Made by a program: the position numbers and the translations under genes. From NCBI GenBank assembly GCA_002706445.1, contig PALE01000074.1:1-63184 (forward strand): a stretch of DNA of 63,184 nt, written 5' to 3'. The first letter of the stretch is position 1, and every line of letters starts with the position of its first letter. The notes below the pieces were generated by a model. The model ran no database searches. It saw only the letters and a list, made by a program, of their open reading frames with translations, and was not told the origin of the DNA. This document shows positions 17,696-25,907 of this stretch, one piece after another. The DNA comes from Erythrobacteraceae bacterium. Its GTDB lineage: Bacteria > Pseudomonadota > Alphaproteobacteria > Sphingomonadales > Sphingomonadaceae.

Positions 17696-19294
17696 CAAAG
17701 CCTCCGCGATCAGCTTGCGGGTCGGTTCCACGCCGTAAAGCGCGATGAAGCTGCCCATGCGCGGACCCTGCTCGCTGCCCAGCAGCGTTTCGTAGAGCGC
17801 CTTGAACCAGTCGCGCAGGCTTGCAAAACCGTATTCCTCGCGCTTGCCGATTTCATAGACCATCGTCTGCAAATCTTCTGCGCTGGTGTCGGCAGCGGTC
17901 GCGGCGAGCTGCGCGTCGAGTTGCTTGAGCGCGTCCACTTCGCCGCCAACCGGCGCACGCTTCGACAGCGTCGGAGCTACGAAATCGCGATTGTAGTTCA
18001 CCGCACATTCGATCAGCCGGACCAGAGCCGGGTCATTCACAGGCTCGCCGGTGTAGCTTGCGACATACTCCGCAAGATTGGCAGGCGTCGCCTCCAGCCC
18101 CAGTACGCTGACGAGGTTCAGCAACAGGCTGTAGGGGACAGACAACTGATCGCCCGCACCCGGCGCGTCGGGACCGTCGAAATGGTCATTCGCGCGCGCA
18201 AGGTGCCACACCGGATTGCCCAGCTGCTTGTCGAGCGGCTGGTCTGCGAGCGCCTTGCGGAACTGCCAGTAGTCGTCGATCGCCTTGGGAATGACGCCAG
18301 CATGCAACTGCTTGGCGCTGCGCGGATTGGCGAAGATGTAATAGCCGAGGCTTTCCTCGCTGCCGTATTCGAGCCATTCCTCGATCGTTAGGCCATTGCC
18401 CTTCGACTTCGAAATCTTCTCGCCCTTCTCGTCGAGGAACAGCTCGTAGATCAGCCCCTCGGGCTTGTTCCCGCCAAGGACGCGCGCGATCTTGCCCGAC
18501 TGCACACCGCTGTCGGTCAGGTCCTTGCCATACATCTCGTAATCGACGCCGAGTGCGACCCAGCGCATCGCCCAGTCGACCTTCCACTGGCACTTGGACA
18601 TGCCGCCAAGCGCCGATTGCTCGACGGTGTTGCCGTCTTCGTCGGTGAAGCGGATCATGCCGCTTTCCGCATCGACGACCTCGATGGGCACTTGCAGAAC
18701 CACACCCGTCGTGGGCGAGACCGGCATCACCGGCGAGTAGGTCTTGCGCCGCTCTTCGCCCAGCGTCGGGAGCATGATGTCCTGAATCGCGTCGAAATTG
18801 CGCAGCACACCGCGCAGCGCATCGTCGAACGCGCCCGAATTGTACTGCTCGGACGAGCTTACGAATTCATAGTCGAAGCCGAAGCGGTCGAGAAACGCGC
18901 GCAGCATCGCATTGTTGTGCGCGGCGAAGCTCTCGTGCTCGTTGCTGAAAGGCGAAGGGATACGCGACAGCGGCTTGCCGAGGTTAGCGGCCAGTAGCTC
19001 CTTGTTGGGCACATTGTCGGGGACCTTGCGCAGCCCGTCCATATCGTCGCTGAACGCGACCAGACGGGTCTTCTGACCGGTCAGAGCCTCATAGGCGCGG
19101 CGCACCAGCGTGGTGCGCAGCACTTCCTGAAACGTGCCGATATGCGGCAGGCCCGAGGGACCATAGCCGGTTTCGAACAGCACGGGCGCACCATCGGGCT
19201 TGCCGTTGCGAAGGCGTTTGGCAAGCCGCTGCGCCTCCTGAAAGGGCCAGGCCTTGGACGATTGTGCGGTTTCGATAAGCGTGCTGTCAGTCAT
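17684..19294 (-). CDS. lysS: Lysyl-tRNA synthetase, class I
   Basis: 536 aa. It charges tRNA-Lys with lysine using the class I Rossmann fold, the form found in archaea and many alphaproteobacteria instead of the common class II enzyme. Class signatures are PSGLPHIGTF (HIGH motif, about 46-55) and KISKSKG (KMSKS-like, about 295). The C-terminal helical anticodon-binding cage is present. Length is normal and both motifs are intact, so it is probably the sole LysRS. Confidence 0.95.
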   Translation of the reverse strand: MTDSTLIETAQSSKAWPFQEAQRLAKRLRNGKPDGAPVLFETGYGPSGLPHIGTFQEVLRTTLVRRAYEALTGQKTRLVAFSDDMDGLRKVPDNVPNKELLAANLGKPLSRIPSPFSNEHESFAAHNNAMLRAFLDRFGFDYEFVSSSEQYNSGAFDDALRGVLRNFDAIQDIMLPTLGEERRKTYSPVMPVSPTTGVVLQVPIEVVDAESGMIRFTDEDGNTVEQSALGGMSKCQWKVDWAMRWVALGVDYEMYGKDLTDSGVQSGKIARVLGGNKPEGLIYELFLDEKGEKISKSKGNGLTIEEWLEYGSEESLGYYIFANPRSAKQLHAGVIPKAIDDYWQFRKALADQPLDKQLGNPVWHLARANDHFDGPDAPGAGDQLSVPYSLLLNLVSVLGLEATPANLAEYVASYTGEPVNDPALVRLIECAVNYNRDFVAPTLSKRAPVGGEVDALKQLDAQLAATAADTSAEDLQTMVYEIGKREEYGFASLRDWFKALYETLLGSEQGPRMGSFIALYGVEPTRKLIAEALARA

Positions 19295-19354
19295 AGTGCC
19301 GCCGCCTTTGCGCAGCGCGCGCGATTGTGCAAGCGCGAAGGCGCCCGAGGGCCC

Positions 19355-20068
19355 CTATTCGAACTCGCGGCTGTAGTCGTGCGCTTCCTGAAAACGTCGC
19401 AACATGCCCGGCATCATGAACAGATCGCCGATGAGCCAGCACATCCACGCGACCAGACCGATCAGTCCGATGGGCGGGAAAATGAACAGACAAACCACGC
19501 TTACCACCAACAGCGAGACCTGGATGATTGCGCTGTCCTTGTTGCCGCAATAAGCGCGGTGGAGGCCGGTTTGCCCGATCACGAACCAGATGAGATAGGC
19601 AATGCCGAGCGAACGGCTGGCGGGATCGCCGAAAAAATAGCTGGTTCTCGCACGCCCGCCAGAGCGCGCGCCGGCATAGGATTGCTGCGACGAGGCAGTG
19701 CCAGAAGAATAGCTTTGCGCAGCGGCGCGTATCTGTTCTTCCTGATGCAGCGGAAGCCCGCTTGCACCGACCGGCCCGTTGCCGAGCGGCTGCGCGGGCC
19801 GTGTGGCGGGGAGTGTGGCGGGGCGCGCGGTGTTTCGCATCGCCTTGATGCTTGCTCCAGCAGAGGGAAGACTGCCCTCGCCGATCTCGTCGGCGCGGCG
19901 TGCGCGTTCGGATGCGATGAAAGCTTCGCGCAGGGCGGCAATCTCGTCTTCATCGGAAGCGGTTTGCGGGGCCTCTGAAACCGAGGCAGCCGTCTGTGCG
20001 CGGCCAAACCCTCCCGGTCCGGCAGGCGCGACCTGCCCCGGTGCCAATCCCTTGCGGCCAAAGCTCAT
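19355..20068 (-). CDS. TM2-domain membrane protein
   Basis: 237 aa. Residues 1-140 are a low-complexity, probably disordered region rich in Gly, Ala, Ser and Gln. The C-terminal part is a TM2 domain: AYLIWFVIGQTGLHRAYCGN, a second membrane span QVSLLVVSVVCLFIFPPIGL and a third WMCWLIGDLFMM. The family function is not well defined. The gene stands alone in its direction beside lysS, 60 bp away. Confidence 0.85.
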   Translation of the reverse strand: MSFGRKGLAPGQVAPAGPGGFGRAQTAASVSEAPQTASDEDEIAALREAFIASERARRADEIGEGSLPSAGASIKAMRNTARPATLPATRPAQPLGNGPVGASGLPLHQEEQIRAAAQSYSSGTASSQQSYAGARSGGRARTSYFFGDPASRSLGIAYLIWFVIGQTGLHRAYCGNKDSAIIQVSLLVVSVVCLFIFPPIGLIGLVAWMCWLIGDLFMMPGMLRRFQEAHDYSREFE

Positions 20069-20127
20069 GTGCGACTCCCTTTGGACAGATCAGCGGTCAA
20101 GGTTAGCGCACAGGGGTTAATTTCTGC

Positions 20128-20574
20128 CTATTCGTCCGGACAACGCGCCATGCTGGAGGCGACGTAGCCGATCTTGTCGCCGGCAACGCCATATTCGGAA
20201 TAGCTGCAAAACAGCTGCTCACCGCTGGGCGAGACATAGCCGATGGTGAGGAACACCAGATCGCCTGCGACCTCGCTCGAATGGACGCGGATCTTCGGAG
20301 CGCCGGGTGCAAAATTGGGACGATAGGAGGCGCGTATCTGCTCGAGGCCCACAGCCGCAATACCCGGCCCGTACACTTCGGCATCGGGCGCAAAAGTCGC
20401 CATGAAACGGTCGAGATTTCCCGATCGATAGGCATCGACATGCCGCTGCACCACCGCAACGCGTGCGGCGGTTTGTTGGTCGGCAGCAGCCACTTGCTGC
20501 GGCGCGACCTGCCCCAAAGTGGGCATAGTCCAGAGCATTGCCGCAAACGCGGCAACGACTTTCACGATTCGCAT
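20128..20574 (-). CDS. Exported SnoaL/NTF2-like protein
   Basis: 148 aa from ATG 20574, chosen over an ATG nine codons upstream because AAGGAAAAG precedes it and a signal peptide (MRIVKVVAAFAAMLWTMPTLG) starts here. The mature part has the cone-shaped NTF2-like pattern: helix VVQRHVDAYRSGNLDRFMATF, then APDAEVYG and beta strands to the end. Such domains serve as ketosteroid isomerase-like enzymes or binding domains. No catalytic residues can be assigned. Confidence 0.75.
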   Translation of the reverse strand: MRIVKVVAAFAAMLWTMPTLGQVAPQQVAAADQQTAARVAVVQRHVDAYRSGNLDRFMATFAPDAEVYGPGIAAVGLEQIRASYRPNFAPGAPKIRVHSSEVAGDLVFLTIGYVSPSGEQLFCSYSEYGVAGDKIGYVASSMARCPDE

Positions 20575-20658
20575 TTTTCTTTTCCTTGGCGATCCGACCA
20601 CAAGTCTATCAGGCCGGTCCGTTTACAAATCGTAATCACGCGCCCAACATTGCCTCTC

Positions 20659-23433
20659 GTGAAAACCCCTGCTCCCCTCCCCCTTCCCGCGCTGCATTCC
20701 AGCCACGGTGGCAATTGGCTGCGCCCTGCGAATGGCGTGACCGGCGCCATCTCCAAGGGCGAGGCGATCATGGCGACCGCCGATACGCCTGTGCTGCTGC
20801 TCAATGCGCCGCTGGTGGCGAACCGGCTCGGCTACCCCGATCTTTCAGGGCTGGACCTGTTGGAACTGTTCGCCTTCGTCCATCCGGCGCGCTTCTGCGT
20901 GCCCACCGCACGCGGGCTTGCAGAAGCGCTTGAACTGGAAGAGCCCGAGGGCGACGAGCATATCCCTGCCTTCCTGCAAACCGCCGCCGGAGCGCTGGTT
21001 GCGGCTTGCGAAGACCCCGAATGGTTCGAGCGCGCAGGCGCCTGGGCGGTGCTGCAATCGCTCGAACGGCTGCGTTGGCCGTGGGCGCAAGTGCTCAAAC
21101 CGCATATCGCGCGGCCTGAGAAAGCTGAAAAGTGGCTGTTTTCGCGTCTGCCCGAATGGGAAGAGGCCGGTGAGCGCGCTCCCCCGCGTCAGGTCGAACT
21201 GAGCGAAGCCGATGTGCTGGCCCAGCTCGACCATCTCACCGGCGAAGGATCGGAACGCCGCGAAGGACAGCGCGCCTATTCGGGCGATGTCGCGCGCATC
21301 TTTGCGCCCCGCAACCGCTCCGAACAACCGCATATCGCGCTCGCGCAAGCAGGCACGGGTATCGGCAAGACGCTGGGCTATCTCGCCCCCTCCTCGCTGT
21401 GGGCCAAGGCATCGGGCGGGACGGTTTGGGTGTCGACCTTTACCAAGAACCTCCAACGTCAATTGCGCAGCGAAAGCCGCCGCGCATGGCCGCTGAAACG
21501 CCCTGACGGCACGCCGCCCGTGGTGGTGCGCAAGGGGCGCGAGAATTACCTGTGCCTGCTCAATCTCGAAGACGCGCTGCAAGGCGGCTTTGCAGGACGC
21601 CCCGCGATCCTTGCGCAACTGGTGGCGCGCTGGGCCAGCTTTACCCGCGACGGCGACATGATCGGCGGCGATCTGCCCGGCTGGCTCGGCACGCTGTTCC
21701 GCAAGCGCGGGATTGCCGCTCTCACCGACCAGCGCGGCGAATGCGTCTACGCAGGCTGCCCGCACTACCGCAAATGCTTCATCGAACGCGCCGCAAGGGA
21801 CAGCGCGCAGGCGGATCTGGTGATCGCCAATCACGCGCTGGTGATGGTCAACGCCGCACGCGGACGCGACGCTGCGCAGCGCCCGACGCGCATCATCTTC
21901 GACGAAGGCCACCACGTGTTCGAAGCTGCGGATTCGACCTTTGCCGCCACGCTTTCGGGTCAGGAAGCGATAGAGCTTCGCCGCTGGATTATCGGGCCCG
22001 AACGCAAGAATCGCGGGCGCAGGCGCGGGCTTTCGGCAAGGCTTGCCGATATCGCCTCCTATGACGACGAAGGCGGCGTCGCGATCGAGGACGCGTGCGA
22101 GGCTGGTGCGGCTTTGCCGTCGGAGGGGTGGCTGCAACGGCTGGTCGAAGGCGAACCTTCGGGGCCGGTAGAGGCGCTGCTCGCTGCCGTTCGCACCGTA
22201 ACCTATGCCCGTGACGAAAGCGGGCAGGAGGCAGGCTACGGCATTGAAACCGAGGCATCGGGTTTGCCGGGTGGCGTGATCGAAGCGGCAGGCGCGGCGG
22301 GGGAGGCGCTGGCCGCAATCCGCAAGCCCCTGATCAAGCTGGGCGGAAGGCTGGAGGCGATCATCGCCGATCCGCCCGACTGGCTCGACGGCGCAGGCCG
22401 CGCGCGGATCGAGGGCGCGCGCTTCTCGTTGCAATGGCGGGTCGATCTGCTGGCAGCATGGGAGGCGCTGCTCGATCGCTTGGGCGGGCCTGCCGACCCC
22501 GAATTCGTCGATTGGCTCGCGGTCGATCGCTCGGATGCGCGCGAATTCGATGTGGCGATCCACCGCCGCTGGCTCGACCCGATGAAGCCCTTTGCGCGGG
22601 TCGTGCTCGAACCGGCGCACGGCGTGATGTTGACCAGCGCAACACTCACCGACCGCATCGGTTCGGCCGCAGGCGACCCATGGGAAAGCGCTATACAGCG
22701 TTCGGGTGCGGCGCATGTCGACACCCAGCCTCTGCTTTCCACCGCGACCAGCCCGTTCGACTATGCCGCCCGCGCCGAAGTGCTGATCGTGACCGATGTG
22801 AAAAAGGGCGACCTACCCGGTCTGGCAGGCGCATATGCGCGGCTGATCGAGGCGAGCGAAGGCGGCGTGCTGGGCCTGTTCACCGCAATCCGCCGGATGC
22901 GCGCGGTGCATGGCCGGATTGCCGACCGGCTCGCCCGCGAAGGCCTGCCGCTTTATGCGCAGCATGTCGATCCGATCGACACCGGCACTCTGGTCGATAT
23001 CTTCCGCGACGATCCGCACGCCAGCCTGCTTGGCACCGATGCCTTGCGTGACGGGGTGGACGTGCCGGGGCGGTCCTTGCGCTGCGTGGTGATGGAAGCG
23101 GTGCCTTGGCCGCGCCCCGATATTCTTCACAAGGCCCGCCGAGCCGCTTCGGACAGCGGAAGCCAGTATGATGATCGCATCATCCGCGCACGCATCGCGC
23201 AGGCGTTCGGGCGGCTGATCAGAGGCAAGGAGGATGCCGGCCATTTCGTCGTGCTCTCCTCCGCTTTTCCGACCCGTTTGCTCTCGGCCTTCCCCGAGGG
23301 CACGACCATCCGCCGCGTTACGCTCGACGAGGCTCTGGTGCGCGTCAAAGCAGGATTGATCGGCGAAGCGCCAAACCAAATCGGCGAAACGGGTGGAAAC
23401 ATCGCCGCAGATACCCCAGATAACGGGACATGA
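20659..23433 (+). CDS. ATP-dependent DNA helicase of the DinG/XPD (Fe-S) family
   Basis: 924 aa from GTG 20659; ATG 20770 is an alternative, but the stretch LPLPALHSSHGGNW before it looks like family sequence. Superfamily 2 motifs: Walker A QAGTGIGKT, motif II IIFDEGHHVFE, and a C-terminal Arg finger region QAFGRLIRGKEDAG. Four cysteines (NYLC, ECVYAGC, YRKC) between motifs I and II should bind the 4Fe-4S cluster of this family. It is likely a 5'-3' helicase in DNA repair or replication-conflict removal. Its stop overlaps the start of the next gene by 4 nt. Confidence 0.9.
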   Translation: MKTPAPLPLPALHSSHGGNWLRPANGVTGAISKGEAIMATADTPVLLLNAPLVANRLGYPDLSGLDLLELFAFVHPARFCVPTARGLAEALELEEPEGDEHIPAFLQTAAGALVAACEDPEWFERAGAWAVLQSLERLRWPWAQVLKPHIARPEKAEKWLFSRLPEWEEAGERAPPRQVELSEADVLAQLDHLTGEGSERREGQRAYSGDVARIFAPRNRSEQPHIALAQAGTGIGKTLGYLAPSSLWAKASGGTVWVSTFTKNLQRQLRSESRRAWPLKRPDGTPPVVVRKGRENYLCLLNLEDALQGGFAGRPAILAQLVARWASFTRDGDMIGGDLPGWLGTLFRKRGIAALTDQRGECVYAGCPHYRKCFIERAARDSAQADLVIANHALVMVNAARGRDAAQRPTRIIFDEGHHVFEAADSTFAATLSGQEAIELRRWIIGPERKNRGRRRGLSARLADIASYDDEGGVAIEDACEAGAALPSEGWLQRLVEGEPSGPVEALLAAVRTVTYARDESGQEAGYGIETEASGLPGGVIEAAGAAGEALAAIRKPLIKLGGRLEAIIADPPDWLDGAGRARIEGARFSLQWRVDLLAAWEALLDRLGGPADPEFVDWLAVDRSDAREFDVAIHRRWLDPMKPFARVVLEPAHGVMLTSATLTDRIGSAAGDPWESAIQRSGAAHVDTQPLLSTATSPFDYAARAEVLIVTDVKKGDLPGLAGAYARLIEASEGGVLGLFTAIRRMRAVHGRIADRLAREGLPLYAQHVDPIDTGTLVDIFRDDPHASLLGTDALRDGVDVPGRSLRCVVMEAVPWPRPDILHKARRAASDSGSQYDDRIIRARIAQAFGRLIRGKEDAGHFVVLSSAFPTRLLSAFPEGTTIRRVTLDEALVRVKAGLIGEAPNQIGETGGNIAADTPDNGT

Positions 23434-24137
23434 TCGAACAGGTCGACTTTCTCGTCCGCATGATCGCCATGGGCGCTGCGCTCATGCTGATGGCGCAAGT
23501 CGTCGCGGGCGACATGAACGAGAAACTCAAATTCCCGATGGTCGCCATGATCATCGGGGTGATGGCCTATCTCATAGAATCCAGTAATTTGATGGTTGCA
23601 GACAGTCCGCTCGATCCCTGGATAAACCTTGTCGCTATCGCCACCCCGTTCTGGATCTGGCTCGTCGCGCGGCGCATGTTCGACTTTGAGCCGGAGCGTC
23701 GGCTCGCGCTGGCAGCCCTCGCGGCCCTTTTAGTCGGCTGGGTCATAGACAATTTCGTCCCCGGCTCGGGCCAATTGGGCTTCTACCTGCTTCACGTGAT
23801 CAGCCTGGTGCTGATTGGCGATCTCTTGCGATTGGGTATGCAGATACGCAAACAAGGTTTGGGGCCTGACCGGGGAGCAGTCCGGCTGACGCTCCCGCTT
23901 CTTATCGGCGAACTGGCAGGCGTGGTTCTGCTGACAGAAATGATCGGTGGAAGCGCGATCCTGCATCCCATGCTCAGCCTTGCGAGCGGGATTCTGATCT
24001 TGATGCTGGCTCTCTTTGCCGGCCTGGCAATGCTGCGTACCGAGCCTGAATTGCTGGGTGCGATCCGGCCGTACTCGCCCGCAAGCAAGCCGGACGCTTC
24101 TGACGGTGAGACAAGCGAAGAATCCAAGCGCAAATGA
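23430..24137 (+). CDS. Polytopic membrane protein resembling a sensor domain without output
   Basis: 235 aa with six or seven hydrophobic segments from residue 5 to about 205, and a polar, Ser/Glu-rich C-terminal tail. The section FWIWLVARRMFDFEPERRLA resembles the membrane-sensor halves of some AraC-type regulators, but no helix-turn-helix follows, so the protein ends where the regulator output would begin. It overlaps the helicase gene by 4 nt (ATGA), implying a shared transcript. Function unknown. Confidence 0.75.
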   Translation: MIEQVDFLVRMIAMGAALMLMAQVVAGDMNEKLKFPMVAMIIGVMAYLIESSNLMVADSPLDPWINLVAIATPFWIWLVARRMFDFEPERRLALAALAALLVGWVIDNFVPGSGQLGFYLLHVISLVLIGDLLRLGMQIRKQGLGPDRGAVRLTLPLLIGELAGVVLLTEMIGGSAILHPMLSLASGILILMLALFAGLAMLRTEPELLGAIRPYSPASKPDASDGETSEESKRK

Positions 24138-24238
24138 CCCAATGCTGCTACAATTGACCGTCAGGGCACTTGCGCAGCGGTGCGTTTGCCGTGAAGAGCA
24201 TTGCCACGATTGACGCGCAAACGGTGGGATAAGCGAGC

Positions 24239-24781
24239 TTGACGAAGTATCTGGGTATCTATCGCCATGCCAAGTCCGACTGGGGCGACGGGTCGCAGCG
24301 CGATTTCGACCGCGGACTGAACGAACGCGGCGAAAAAGGCGCAGCGTTGATGGGCGATCATATCCGTTCGCATGACCTGCAATGGGATCTCGTCATCGCC
24401 AGCCCCGCCGTTCGCGTGCACGACACGCTGGAGCGCGGCCTGCCCGAATTCGATGTCATCTATGACCAGCGACTCTATCTCGCCGCATCCGACACCATCG
24501 AAGAAGTCGTGCAGGCGCTTGCTGCCGAGGCGGATGAGGAACCCGAAGCAATCCTCGTCGCGGGTCACAATCCGGGTTTGCAGGAGGTGATCCTCGATCT
24601 CGTCTCGCCCAGCCACGAGAACGATCTGTTCAAGGAGGCGACGGTGAAGTTCCCGACCGCCTCCTACGCCGTGCTCGAGTGCAATATCGACAGCTGGGCG
24701 GCTCTCAAGAATTACTGCGCAAAGCTGGTGCATTTCACCCGCCCGCGCGATCTCGACCCCGACCTCGGCCCGCAGGACTAG
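24239..24781 (+). CDS. sixA: SixA-like histidine phosphatase
   Basis: 180 aa of the RHG histidine phosphatase superfamily, SixA type. SixA removes phosphate from phosphohistidine of HPt-containing phosphorelays. The N-terminal RHG-like motif reads YRHAKSDW, the second catalytic region is LVAGHNPGLQ (His), and IASPAVRVHDT is the mid conserved stretch. The TTG start at 24239 is accepted because no other start precedes the RHA motif in frame. The CheA HPt at 2848 is one conceivable substrate, but no linkage supports it. Confidence 0.82.
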   Translation: MTKYLGIYRHAKSDWGDGSQRDFDRGLNERGEKGAALMGDHIRSHDLQWDLVIASPAVRVHDTLERGLPEFDVIYDQRLYLAASDTIEEVVQALAAEADEEPEAILVAGHNPGLQEVILDLVSPSHENDLFKEATVKFPTASYAVLECNIDSWAALKNYCAKLVHFTRPRDLDPDLGPQD

Positions 24782-24796
24782 GTTGGCAGGACTAGG
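24772..24796. repeat. Tandem duplication GCAGGACTAGG at a gene end
   Basis: GCAGGACTAGG occurs at 24772-24782 and again at 24786-24796 (14-nt period); the first copy carries the sixA stop. The second copy is part of GGACTAGGCCCGCG, which is also found at 17681-17694. Confidence 0.6.
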
Positions 24797-24805
24797 CCCG
24801 CGAGT

Positions 24806-25273
24806 TCAGCTCCGGTCTTCGGGCGGCAACAACACGCGCGGCCCTGCCCCCTTGGCCGCCCAGCGATCCTGCGCATTATAGAGCGCGCATTTCTTCAGGC
24901 TCAGGCATCCGCAACCGATGCAGCCTTCCAGATCTTCGCGGATGGTTTCGAGCGAGGCGATCTGCGCATCGATGCGGGCGCGGATCACCCCGCTGATCGC
25001 GCTCCAATCCTTTGCAGTGGGCGTGCGCCCATAGGGAAGTCCGCGCATCACTTCGTCGATCTCTCCCAGGCTCAGCCCAAGCTGCTGCGCAATCAGGATA
25101 AAGCTCAACCGGCGAATATCGGAACGCAAGAAACGGCGCTGGTTTCCGCCGGTGCGCACCGGCTCGACCAGCCCCTTGTCCTCGTAAAACCGGATTGCAG
25201 AGACCGACAGCCCGGTCCTGCGCGCTATTTCACCGATGGGTATGAGGTCTTTGGATGAGAGTTTTTGCGCCAT
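24806..25273 (-). CDS. soxR: Redox-sensitive MerR-family activator SoxR
   Basis: 155 aa. SoxR is a dimeric activator whose 2Fe-2S cluster is oxidised by redox-cycling compounds. The MerR-type HTH lies at about 12-32 (IGEIARRTGLSVSAIRFYED), followed by the dimerisation helix. The cluster ligands are in CIGCGCLSLKKC (about 123-134), the canonical spacing. It is divergent from a VOC-family gene, and a SoxR-type operator lies between them, so both regulation of that gene and autoregulation are likely. There is no soxS. Confidence 0.95.
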   Translation of the reverse strand: MAQKLSSKDLIPIGEIARRTGLSVSAIRFYEDKGLVEPVRTGGNQRRFLRSDIRRLSFILIAQQLGLSLGEIDEVMRGLPYGRTPTAKDWSAISGVIRARIDAQIASLETIREDLEGCIGCGCLSLKKCALYNAQDRWAAKGAGPRVLLPPEDRS

Positions 25274-25298
25274 GCAATCCGCCTAGCGAAGAAATATC

Positions 25299-25329
25299 TT
25301 GATCTCAAGTTAGGTTTAGGTTGCATTGT
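25299..25329 (+). promoter_or_regulatory. SoxR-type operator within a 19-bp-spaced promoter
   Basis: TCTCAAGTTAGGTTTAGG (25303-25320) matches the SoxR box CCTCAAGTTAACTTGAGG at 14 of 18 positions. It lies between a -35-like TTGATC (25299-25304) and a -10-like CATTGT (25324-25329), exactly 19 bp apart, the overlong spacing that MerR-type activators correct. The promoter points to the VOC gene. Confidence 0.7.
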
Positions 25330-25403
25330 CGTGAGCGAGGGCGATTCGAAGGGCTTTGTGCCCCCGCATCGCTGCCACACAGGACACAAAGGGAGCCTCG
25401 CTC

Positions 25404-25820
25404 ATGTCATACGGAAAACTCGAACACGCCAATATCACTGTCACCGATCCTGACCGCAGCGCCGCGCTGTTCAAGGCGCTGCTCGGCTGGGAGGAACGCT
25501 GGCGCGGCCCTTCCCTGCTCGGTGGCCGGTCCATTCACGTCGGCGAGCCCGATAACGGCGGCAACTACATCGCGATCTACACCAACGACGAGGTGCAGGC
25601 CGAGGCCGCCAAGAACGGCGGCCAGCGCTATTCCAAAGGCCAGCCGCTCAACCACCTTGGCCTGCTCGTCGACGACCTCGACGCAGCAGAAAAGGCGGTT
25701 GTCGAAGCCGGGCTCGAACCCTTCAGCCACGACGATTACGAACCGGGCCGCAGGTTCTATTTCTTCGACTGGGACGGGATCGAATTCGAGCTCGTCAGCT
25801 ATTCGGGAGACGCCGCATGA
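25404..25820 (+). CDS. VOC-family (glyoxalase/bleomycin-resistance-like) protein
   Basis: 138 aa, one vicinal-oxygen-chelate domain made of two beta-alpha-beta3 modules. Possible metal ligands are His in KLEHANITV, His in PLNHLGLLVDD and Glu in GIEFELVSY. The ATG at 25404 is chosen because AAAGGGAG lies about 9 nt upstream and the domain starts there. Family members detoxify antibiotics, methylglyoxal or other electrophiles. The SoxR-type promoter in front suggests defence against redox-active compounds; the substrate is unknown. Confidence 0.85.
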   Translation: MSYGKLEHANITVTDPDRSAALFKALLGWEERWRGPSLLGGRSIHVGEPDNGGNYIAIYTNDEVQAEAAKNGGQRYSKGQPLNHLGLLVDDLDAAEKAVVEAGLEPFSHDDYEPGRRFYFFDWDGIEFELVSYSGDAA

Positions 25821-25907
25821 ACGAGCCGATCCATAAAGAGCCGATCTTCTCCGACGAGCGATCAGACCGAAGGTTGAACGCTTCGACAGCGACTGTATTA
25901 GTCCCGC

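Noticed and set aside
20281..20658. N-terminal extension of the helicase frame
   Set aside because: It runs antisense through the SnoaL-like gene and has no helicase-like sequence; the likely start is 20659.
23430..24137. Frameshifted AraC regulator
   Set aside because: No HTH sequence is found in any frame downstream before sixA, so it is not a simple frameshift; recorded only as similarity of the membrane part.
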